NCBI GenBank assembly: GCA_028290925.1
Contig: JAQGIX010000296.1
Coordinates: 1-8,378 of the forward strand
DNA length: 8,378 bases
Reading direction: 5' to 3'
Source: Phenylobacterium sp.
GTDB lineage: Bacteria; Pseudomonadota; Alphaproteobacteria; Caulobacterales; Caulobacteraceae
The notes beneath the pieces were generated by a model that searched no databases, was not told the origin of the DNA, and saw only the letters and a program-made list of their open reading frames with translations. Position numbers and translations under genes: made by a program. Below, one piece after another: positions 1 to 7,001 of the stretch. Position 1 is the first letter of the stretch. The number at the start of each line of letters is the position of its first letter.

Positions 1-1764
1 AAGGGCTACGGCTTCGCCAGCCTCACCCCCGCACGGCCGGTCGATCCGGACCGGACGCTGTTCCGCGTGGGCTCGATCTCCAAGACCTTCACCTGGATCG
101 CGGTGATGAAGGAGGTGGAGGCCGGCCGCATACGCCTCGACCAGCCGGTCAATCTCTACCTGCCCCCAAGGCTGCGGGTCCCCGACCAGGGCTTCGCCAC
201 ACCGATCCGGGTGATCAACCTGATGGACCACTCGCCGGGCTTCGAGGACCGGTTGCTGGGCCAGCTGTTCGAGGAGAACTTCGAGCACGTCCGGCCGCTG
301 GAGCTCTACCTGCGCCAGGAGCGGCCCAAGCGGGTCCGGGGACCGGGCCTGGCCTCCAGCTATTCGAACTATGGCGCAGCGCTGGCCGGCGAGGCCGCCG
401 CCTGGACGGCCGGCAAGCCCTACGAGCGGCTGATCGAGGACGAAATCCTCGGCCCCGCACGGCTCGCCCACACCACCTTCCGCGAACCCCATCCGGTCAA
501 GGCCGGCCTGCCGCCGCCGATGCCCGCCGCGCTGGCCGCCGACATTTCCGATCCGTTCCGCTGGTCGGGGACCGGCTTCCAGCGCCGCAACTATGAATTC
601 ATCGAGCAGATCGCGCCGGCCGCCGCCGCCTCCTCCACCGCCGGTGACATGGCCCGCTACATGCTGCTGCAGCTGGGCAACGGGACGCTCGACGGCGTCA
701 CCATCTACGGTCCCGCCGCCGCCCAGGCCTTCCGCACCCCGATCCGCCCCGCGCCGCCAGGGATCAACGGCTGGGCGCGCGGCCTGGTCGTCTGGACCCT
801 GCCGGGCGGCCACCTGGGCTATGGCCACGACGGCAGCACCCTGTCGTTCTACTCCAGCATGGTGGTGGTTCCCGACCTCAACCTCGGCCTGTTCATCTCC
901 ACCAACACCGAAAGCGGCGCCGGGCTCTCGGCGCGGTTCGCGCCCGCGGTCATCCGCCAGTTCTACGCCAAGCCGCAGGTCTTCCCGCGTCCGGGTTCGC
1001 CGGAACTGGCGCAGAGCGGGGCGGCGATCTTCAGCGGCGACTACATCGGCACGCGGCGCGCCTATGCCGGGCTGGAGGGCTTCGTCATGCGGGTGGCGCG
1101 GGCCCACGCGAAGGTCGGGGTGAGCGCCGACGGCCACCTGATCCTCTCCGACTTCGGCGGCGCCAGCACCTATGTCCCCGACGGTCCGATCGAGAACGGC
1201 CGCTTCATCGCGCCCGATGACGACAGCCGGCTGGTGTTCCTGATGAAGGACGGCCGGGCCACGGGTTTCCTGCCCGGCAACAACGCCCTGCTCTACGAAC
1301 GCGCCACGGCCTGGGAGAAGCCCTCGACGCTCGGCTGGCTGGGCGCGCTGACCGTGCTGGCCGCGATCGCCACCCTCGTGGGGCTCACCGTCCGCAACCG
1401 GCGCGATCTTCGCCAGAGCGCCGCCCAGAGCCGGGCGAGCATGATGCAGAACATCCAGGCCGGGCTCTGGCTGATGGCCCTGGCGCTATTCGGCCTGTTC
1501 GTGTCCAAGGCCACCGCCGACCTCGCCTGGCTGATGTACCACTGGCCAGGCGCGCTGATCATCCTGGCCTCCACCTGCGCCGCGGTGGCCTCGGCGCTGA
1601 CCCTGGTCACCGCGATCTCCCTGCCGGCCGTCTGGAGCGGCGGGCGGCGGGTGGATTCCTGGAGCTACCTGCGCAAGGCGTCTTTTACCGTCACCGTCCT
1701 GATCTACGCGGCCTTCGCGGTGACGCTCGGCGCCCGGGGCGCGCTGATCCCCTGGAGCGGCTGA
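1..1764 (+). CDS. Serine hydrolase, beta-lactamase (class C/PBP-like) family, with C-terminal membrane segments; 5' end missing
   Basis: The reading frame is open from the first base, so the start lies to the left of the window. The GTG at 67 falls inside the conserved active-site region and is not the start. The three hallmarks of the serine beta-lactamase/DD-peptidase fold are visible in order: SxxK as S-I-S-K (73-84, catalytic Ser and Lys), YxN as Y-S-N (361-369), and H-D-G (826-834) in the place of KTG/HxG. The catalytic-type domain is followed by a linker domain and then about four hydrophobic stretches, roughly at 1330-1392, 1459-1506, 1546-1620 and 1678-1745. The protein is therefore likely anchored in the inner membrane with the hydrolase part in the periplasm. 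Family members include esterases, D-amino-acid peptidases and peptidoglycan enzymes, and the substrate cannot be told. H-D-G instead of KTG argues against assuming beta-lactam resistance. It lies upstream of and co-oriented with the flagellar operon, but nothing ties it functionally to flagella. Confidence 0.88.
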   Translation, partial: KGYGFASLTPARPVDPDRTLFRVGSISKTFTWIAVMKEVEAGRIRLDQPVNLYLPPRLRVPDQGFATPIRVINLMDHSPGFEDRLLGQLFEENFEHVRPLELYLRQERPKRVRGPGLASSYSNYGAALAGEAAAWTAGKPYERLIEDEILGPARLAHTTFREPHPVKAGLPPPMPAALAADISDPFRWSGTGFQRRNYEFIEQIAPAAAASSTAGDMARYMLLQLGNGTLDGVTIYGPAAAQAFRTPIRPAPPGINGWARGLVVWTLPGGHLGYGHDGSTLSFYSSMVVVPDLNLGLFISTNTESGAGLSARFAPAVIRQFYAKPQVFPRPGSPELAQSGAAIFSGDYIGTRRAYAGLEGFVMRVARAHAKVGVSADGHLILSDFGGASTYVPDGPIENGRFIAPDDDSRLVFLMKDGRATGFLPGNNALLYERATAWEKPSTLGWLGALTVLAAIATLVGLTVRNRRDLRQSAAQSRASMMQNIQAGLWLMALALFGLFVSKATADLAWLMYHWPGALIILASTCAAVASALTLVTAISLPAVWSGGRRVDSWSYLRKASFTVTVLIYAAFAVTLGARGALIPWSG

Positions 1765-1776
1765 ACAAGCGCCGCC

Positions 1777-1791
1777 TTAAACCCGCGTTTA
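1777..1791 (+). promoter_or_regulatory. CtrA-like box upstream of fliF
   Basis: The sequence reads TTAA, seven bases, then TTTA. This differs at one base from the TTAA-N7-TTAA recognition pattern of the cell-cycle regulator CtrA. In Caulobacter the class II flagellar promoters, including that of fliF, are CtrA-activated, with the second half-site overlapping the -35 region. Motif and spacing are seen directly; binding is inferred from the family. The box ends about 80 bases before the chosen fliF start. Confidence 0.55.
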
Positions 1792-1807
1792 CCAAGCACT
1801 GGGTAAA
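1788..1807. repeat. Short inverted repeat TTTACC-N8-GGTAAA
   Basis: TTTACC (1788-1793) and GGTAAA (1802-1807) are perfect 6-base inverted copies separated by 8 bases. The left arm includes the second half of the CtrA-like box. It could be a dyad operator. As an RNA hairpin it would be too weak, and lacks the U-tract needed for an intrinsic terminator. Confidence 0.4.
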
Positions 1808-1843
1808 TCCTGCCTAGCGGGGGCGCGACTGACGTGCGCCGGC

Positions 1844-1860
1844 CCGCAGTTTGGGAAGGG
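1844..1860 (-). promoter_or_regulatory. Possible ftr-like FlbD binding site
   Basis: Read on the - strand, this stretch resembles the Caulobacter ftr pattern as I remember it (CnCGGCnnAAAnnGCnG). On the + strand it is CnGC, two bases, TTT, two bases, G, with two mismatches in the GCC part. In Caulobacter an ftr element near the fliF start lets FlbD repress its own operon. The match overlaps the purine-rich Shine-Dalgarno sequence, so part of it may be coincidence, and the consensus was recalled rather than computed. Confidence 0.25.
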
Positions 1861-1862
1861 GA
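1854..1862 (+). promoter_or_regulatory. Ribosome binding site setting the fliF TTG start
   Basis: The purine run GGAAGGGGA ends 9 bases before the TTG at 1872. The earlier in-frame TTG at 1851 begins before this run and has no Shine-Dalgarno sequence of its own. The later TTG is therefore preferred. Confidence 0.6.
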
Positions 1863-1871
1863 CGCCCCGAG

Positions 1872-3521
1872 TTGAACCAGTTCCTGGCGGCGCTTCAAAG
1901 GTTCGGCTTCGGGCGCCTGGCCGCGATCCTCGGGATCGGCGCGGGTGTGGCCGCGGCGCTGTTCGCCATGACCATGAACCTCGGCCAGCCCAAGGCCCTG
2001 CTCTATTCCAACCTCGATCTGAAAGAGGCCGGGAACATCACCCAGGCGCTCGATCAGGCCGGCGTCAAATACGAGGTCAAGGGCGACGGCTCGACGATCA
2101 TGGTGTCGCGCGACCAGGTCGCCTCCACCCGGCTGATGCTGTCGGGCAAGGGCATGCCGACCTCGGGCTCGGTGGGCTATGAGATCTTCGACCAGGGCAA
2201 TGCGCTGGGCCAGACCGACTTCGTCCAGCAGCTCAACCGCCAGCGCGCCCTGGAGGGCGAGCTGGCCCGCACCATCCGCAGCCTCGACGGCATCTCCTCG
2301 GCCCGGGTCCACCTGGTGATCCCCAAGCGCCAGATGTTCGAGGAGGAGGCCGAACAGCCCTCCGCGGCCGTGACCATCGGGGTCGGCGCCCACGAGCCCA
2401 CCGGCGACAACGTCCGGGCGATCCAGAATCTGGTGGCCAGCTCCGTGCCCAGCCTGAAGCCCGACAAGGTCACCGTCGTCGACCAGCACGCCAAGACGCT
2501 GTCCGGCGGCGACACCGGCATGGCCGCCGAAGCGGACGGCCGCAAGAACGAGGTCGAGCAGCGCATCGCCAAGCAGGTCAAGAGCCTGGTGGAGGGCGTG
2601 GTCGGCGCGGGCAAGGCGCGGGTCAACGTCTCCGCCGAGGTCGAAATGGCCCAGGTGACCACCCAGCAGAAGACCTTCAATCCCGATGGCCAGGTGGTCC
2701 GTTCGGAGACCACCACCGACGAGAAGGCCAGCGAGAACCAGCCCGACAGCAGCGGCCAGGTCTCCGCCGCGGCCAACATCCCCGGCGGCGCCGTGGGGGC
2801 CAACTCCGCCAACAACTCGTCGAACACCGGCCGCAACGAGTCGACCACCAACTACGAGATCTCCGAGACCACCCGCACCGAGGTCCAGCAGCCGGGCCAG
2901 GTGAAGAAGCTCTCGGTGGCGGTCGCCGTCGACGGGATGACCGCGCTCGGCAAGGACGGCAAGCCCGGCCCCTACACCCCGCGTTCGCAGCAGGAGATGA
3001 CCCAGATCGAGCAGCTGGTCCGCTCCGCCGTGGGATTCGATCAGCAGCGCGGCGACCAGGTGACGGTGGTCAACGTCCGCTTCCCCTCCTCGGCCGACCC
3101 GGAAGGGGTGACCGCCTCGAGCCCGCTGATGGGCTTCGACAAGAACGACATCATGCGCGCCGCCGAGCTGGGCGTGCTGGGCGTCGTGGCGCTCTTGATG
3201 ATGCTGTTCATCGTCCGCCCGCTCCTGAAGGGCGTCACGGGCGGCGGCGGGCCGATGCCGATGATGCTGTCTGGCCAGCCGGTGACCCATATGGCCACGA
3301 CGGCGGACGGCCAGGTCATGCAGGTTACGGTCGATCCCGCCACTGGCCATCAGCTGGCCCTGCCCGGCCCGATCACCGGCGAGCTGGACGCCAAGATCGA
3401 TATCGCGCGCATCGAGGGCCAGGTGAAGGCCAGCTCCCTGCGCCGCGTCTCTGACTTCGTCGACAAGCACCCGGAGGAATCGGTCTCGATCCTGCGGAGC
3501 TGGCTCCATGAATCGGCCTGA
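1872..3521 (+). CDS. fliF: Flagellar MS-ring protein FliF
   Basis: FliF forms the MS ring in the inner membrane. It is the base on which the rotor, rod and export gate assemble. The chosen TTG start gives 549 residues, normal for the family. A transmembrane helix lies at about residues 15-35. The periplasmic ring-building region follows (around QPKALLYSNLDLKEAG and the stretch with RALEGELARTIRSLDGISSARVHL). A long Ser/Asn/Thr/Gly-rich low-complexity segment lies at about 279-340, which in the family is the variable part of the periplasmic domain. The second transmembrane helix is at about 432-449. The cytoplasmic tail, ending in DFVDKHPEESVSILRSWLHE, matches the FliG-binding segment. It is the first gene of the operon, and fliG starts 8 bases after its stop. 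Start choice is based on the Shine-Dalgarno run at 1854-1862; an alternative TTG at 1851 would add seven residues. Confidence 0.96.
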   Translation: MNQFLAALQRFGFGRLAAILGIGAGVAAALFAMTMNLGQPKALLYSNLDLKEAGNITQALDQAGVKYEVKGDGSTIMVSRDQVASTRLMLSGKGMPTSGSVGYEIFDQGNALGQTDFVQQLNRQRALEGELARTIRSLDGISSARVHLVIPKRQMFEEEAEQPSAAVTIGVGAHEPTGDNVRAIQNLVASSVPSLKPDKVTVVDQHAKTLSGGDTGMAAEADGRKNEVEQRIAKQVKSLVEGVVGAGKARVNVSAEVEMAQVTTQQKTFNPDGQVVRSETTTDEKASENQPDSSGQVSAAANIPGGAVGANSANNSSNTGRNESTTNYEISETTRTEVQQPGQVKKLSVAVAVDGMTALGKDGKPGPYTPRSQQEMTQIEQLVRSAVGFDQQRGDQVTVVNVRFPSSADPEGVTASSPLMGFDKNDIMRAAELGVLGVVALLMMLFIVRPLLKGVTGGGGPMPMMLSGQPVTHMATTADGQVMQVTVDPATGHQLALPGPITGELDAKIDIARIEGQVKASSLRRVSDFVDKHPEESVSILRSWLHESA

Positions 3522-3529
3522 GGACAGTC

Positions 3530-4552
3530 GTGGCGAAAGGTAAGGCCATCGCTGATCCAGGGAAGCTGTCGGGGCCCGAGAAGGCCGCCGTCATCCTCCT
3601 GGCGCTGGGCGAAGAGCACGCCACCGTCTGGCAATCGCTGGACGAGGAGGAGATCAAGGAGGTCTCCCAGGCCATGGCCAGCCTCGGCACCGTCTCGGCC
3701 CAGGCGGTGGAAGACCTGATGGTCGAGTTCGTCTCCGGCATGTCCGGGGCCGGGGCGATCATGGGCTCCTTCGAGCAGACCCAGAAGCTCCTGGCGGCGA
3801 TGATGCCGGAGGAGAAGGTCAACACCCTCATGGAGGAGATCCGCGGTCCCGCGGGCCGCACCATGTGGGACAAGCTGGGCAACGTGAACGAGGCGGTGCT
3901 CGCCAACTACCTGAAGAACGAATACCCGCAGACCGTCGCGGTGGTGCTGTCCAAGATCAAGTCCGAGCACGCCGCCCGCGTGCTGGCCGCCCTGCCCGAG
4001 GACTTCGCGCTGGAGTGCGTCATGCGCATGCTGCGCATGGAGCCGGTGCAGCGCGAGATCCTCGACAAGATCGAGGCGACGCTGCGCACCGAGTTCATGT
4101 CCAACCTGGCGCGCACCTCCAAGCGCGACAGCCACGAGATGATGGCGGAGATCTTCAACGCCTTCGATCGCCAGACCGAGGCCCGCTTCATCACCGCCCT
4201 GGAAGAGCGCAACCGCGAGGCGGCCGAGCGCATCCGCGCCCTGATGTTCGTCTTCGAGGACCTCTCCAAGCTCGATCCCGGCGGCATCCAGACCCTGCTC
4301 AGGGCGGTGGAAAAGGACCAGCTGGCGCTGGCGCTCAAGGGCGCCTCCGACAGCCTGCGCGAGATGTTCTTCTCCAACATGTCCGAACGCGCCGCCAAGA
4401 TCATGCGCGAGGACATGGAGAGCATGGGCCCGGTGCGGCTGCGCGACGTCGACCAGGCGCAGATGGCCATGGTCCAGGTGGCCAAGGACCTCGCCAACAA
4501 GGGCGAGATCATGCTGGCCGGGGCCGGCGGCGATGACGAGCTCGTCTACTGA
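3530..4552 (+). CDS. fliG: Flagellar motor switch protein FliG
   Basis: FliG is the rotor protein that meets the stator. It links FliF to the C ring and generates torque. It has 340 residues, the usual length, and starts at GTG with GAGGA (3520-3524) five bases upstream, overlapping the fliF stop. The N-terminal FliF-binding domain begins SGPEKAAVILLALGEE. The middle domain has E-Y-P-Q-T at residues 131-135, corresponding to the EHPQ motif that contacts FliM. The C-terminal domain (from about 238, MFVFEDL) keeps the charged torque residues. By alignment to E. coli K264, R281, D288, D289 and R297, these are K270, R287, E294, D295 and R303, so only one is conservatively changed (Asp to Glu). 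The stop overlaps the next start as TGATG, which suggests translational coupling to flbE. Confidence 0.97.
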   Translation: MAKGKAIADPGKLSGPEKAAVILLALGEEHATVWQSLDEEEIKEVSQAMASLGTVSAQAVEDLMVEFVSGMSGAGAIMGSFEQTQKLLAAMMPEEKVNTLMEEIRGPAGRTMWDKLGNVNEAVLANYLKNEYPQTVAVVLSKIKSEHAARVLAALPEDFALECVMRMLRMEPVQREILDKIEATLRTEFMSNLARTSKRDSHEMMAEIFNAFDRQTEARFITALEERNREAAERIRALMFVFEDLSKLDPGGIQTLLRAVEKDQLALALKGASDSLREMFFSNMSERAAKIMREDMESMGPVRLRDVDQAQMAMVQVAKDLANKGEIMLAGAGGDDELVY

Positions 4553-5208
4553 TGTCAGAGCCGCGGAAATTCAGCTTCGACACCGTCTTCGACGCCGCCG
4601 GCGAGGTGACCTACGCCGCCCCGCGGCCCAAGCGGATGTTCACCGCCGACGAGGTCGAGCAGATCCGCCGCGAGGCCCACGCCGAAGGCGAGCGCGCGGC
4701 GCTGGCCTCCATTGCGGCCCTGCAGCAGGTCGCCCTGGCCGGGGTGGCCGCCGCCTGCCACCAGGCCCTGCCGAGCCTCGCCGCCGTCGCCCACGAGCAC
4801 CGGGTCGCCTCCGCGAACCTGGCGCTGGCGTGCGCCCGCGGCATCGCCGGGGCCTCCCTCGACCGCTTCCCCGAGGCGCCCCTGCAGGCGGCGCTGGCCA
4901 GCCTCTCGCAGGAGATCGAGGCCACGCCCCGCCTGCAGATCACCGCCGCGCCGGATCTCGCCCAGCGCCTCCAAGGCCTGCTCGACGACACGGCGGCCAA
5001 CCTCGGCTTCGCCGGCGCCATCCAGGTGAAGGCCGAGGCCGAGTTGCCGACCCACGCCTTCATCCTCGACTTCGGCGACGGCCAGGCGGCCTTCGATCCG
5101 GAGGCCGCCGCGGCCCGCGTCACCGCCGCCCTGCAGGCGGCGCTGGCCGCCGAGGGCCTGCACGCCGAACCCCTGATCCCTGGCGCTCAACCCGAGCCGG
5201 AAGGCTGA
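4552..5208 (+). CDS. flbE: FlbE/FliH-like flagellar export ATPase-associated protein
   Basis: This is an alphaproteobacterial FliH-type protein, called FlbE in Caulobacter. FliH proteins bind and restrain the export ATPase FliI and dock it at the C ring and export gate in the cytoplasm. It has 218 residues, close to the family size. The N-terminus has KFSFDTVFD, then FTADEVEQIRREAHAEGERA (about 30-49), a charged helical segment typical of FliH. An Ala-rich helical middle and a C-terminal domain follow (FILDFGDGQAAFDPEAAAARV, about 174-194, similar to the FliH/HrpE C-terminal region). There is no signal peptide or membrane segment. The ATG overlaps the fliG TGA by one base. The position between fliG and fliN supports the call more strongly than sequence alone, because the family diverges quickly. 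Confidence 0.85.
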   Translation: MSEPRKFSFDTVFDAAGEVTYAAPRPKRMFTADEVEQIRREAHAEGERAALASIAALQQVALAGVAAACHQALPSLAAVAHEHRVASANLALACARGIAGASLDRFPEAPLQAALASLSQEIEATPRLQITAAPDLAQRLQGLLDDTAANLGFAGAIQVKAEAELPTHAFILDFGDGQAAFDPEAAAARVTAALQAALAAEGLHAEPLIPGAQPEPEG

Positions 5209-5213
5209 TCCAA

Positions 5214-5588
5214 ATGTCCGAGAGCGAAACCGAACCCGCCGCGGCCGCCGCCGCCCAGCCCGACACCGAGATGAAGCTGGACGAGTTCTCCCCCGGGGAG
5301 GGCGCGCTGGCGGACTCCATCGCCGAGGACAAGACCGCCGGCGACCTCGCGCCGGTGTTCGACGTGCCGGTGAACATCTCCGCGGTGCTGGGACGCGCCA
5401 GCGTCTCGGTGGCGCAGCTGCTGCAGCTGACGCAGGGCAGCGTCCTCGAGCTCGACCGCAAGGTCGGCGAGGCGATCGACATCTACGTGAACAACCGCCT
5501 GGTCGCCCGCGGCGAGGTCGTCATCGTCGACGAGCGCCTGGGCGTGACCATGACCGAAATCATCAAGGACGGCGACGCTGCGGCCTGA
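5214..5588 (+). CDS. fliN: Flagellar motor switch protein FliN
   Basis: FliN forms the base of the C ring with FliM and helps dock the FliH-FliI complex. It has 124 residues from the ATG at 5214, with GGAAGG at 5199-5204 upstream. The frame is open further upstream into flbE, but that part is the out-of-frame shadow of flbE. An Ala/acidic N-terminal tail (1-45, probably disordered) precedes one SpoA domain (about 47-118). The domain carries the usual signatures VPVNISAVLG, LLQLTQGSVLELD and NNRLVARGEVVIVDERLGV. In the motif that commonly reads GVRITEI, Arg is Thr here (GVTMTEI, T112), a small departure from enterobacterial FliN. The gene begins 5 bases after flbE. FliM is not encoded in this window. 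Confidence 0.95.
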   Translation: MSESETEPAAAAAAQPDTEMKLDEFSPGEGALADSIAEDKTAGDLAPVFDVPVNISAVLGRASVSVAQLLQLTQGSVLELDRKVGEAIDIYVNNRLVARGEVVIVDERLGVTMTEIIKDGDAAA

Positions 5589-5605
5589 CCGCCGCGGCTT
5601 GAGTT

Positions 5606-5611
5606 AAGGAG
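5606..5611 (+). promoter_or_regulatory. Ribosome binding site setting the flbD ATG start
   Basis: AAGGAG lies 8 bases before the ATG at 5620, an ideal distance. It lies only 2 bases before the alternative in-frame TTG at 5614, so the ATG is chosen. It is the strongest Shine-Dalgarno sequence in the window, in the longest gap within the operon (31 bases). Confidence 0.8.
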
Positions 5612-5619
5612 ACTTGCCC

Positions 5620-6987
<1,368 letters not shown>

Positions 6988-7001
6988 GCCTGACCTGACC
7001 C

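Larger units (their letters stand above)
1765..1871 (+). promoter_or_regulatory. Promoter/leader region of the fliF operon
   Basis: This 107-base gap is the only substantial non-coding stretch in the window and is locally richer in A/T than its surroundings between about 1777 and 1808. It contains a CtrA-like box (1777-1791), an inverted repeat (1788-1807), a possible ftr-like element (1844-1860) and the fliF Shine-Dalgarno sequence (1854-1862). The next five genes are almost contiguous, so this is the natural place for the operon's promoter. A candidate -10 is weak: TGCCTA at 1811-1816, 17 bases after TTTACC. No convincing rho-independent terminator for the upstream hydrolase is visible, so some read-through is possible. 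Confidence 0.6.

Noticed and set aside
1765..1810. Possible terminator after the hydrolase gene
   Set aside because: The only dyad has 6-base A/T-rich arms and no T-run follows, so it does not look like an intrinsic terminator.
2706..2895. Low-complexity Ser/Asn/Thr-rich stretch in fliF considered as an insertion or repeat
   Set aside because: The periplasmic domain of FliF normally has a variable, poorly conserved linker here. There are no direct repeats or composition shift suggesting an inserted element.
1704..3509. 601-codon open frame on the - strand across fliF
   Set aside because: It is antisense to a confidently identified fliF. Its translation is a monotonous His/Gly/Leu/Asp-rich string with no domain, as expected from GC-rich third positions read backwards.
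3350..4552. Open frames overlapping fliG on both strands (3350-4135 -, 3865-4536 +, 3907-4512 -)
   Set aside because: All lie within fliG and lack recognisable domains or ribosome binding sites. The Arg/Ala/Pro-rich composition is typical of GC-rich shadow frames.
4703..4715. TGGC-N5-TTGC, looking like a sigma-54 promoter inside flbE
   Set aside because: The spacing between the GG and GC elements is two bases too short for a -24/-12 promoter, and it lies within coding sequence.
4533..5213. N-terminal extension of fliN reaching back through flbE
   Set aside because: The extension is Arg/Pro/Gly-rich and out of frame over flbE. Real SpoA-domain similarity begins only after the ATG at 5214, which has its own Shine-Dalgarno.
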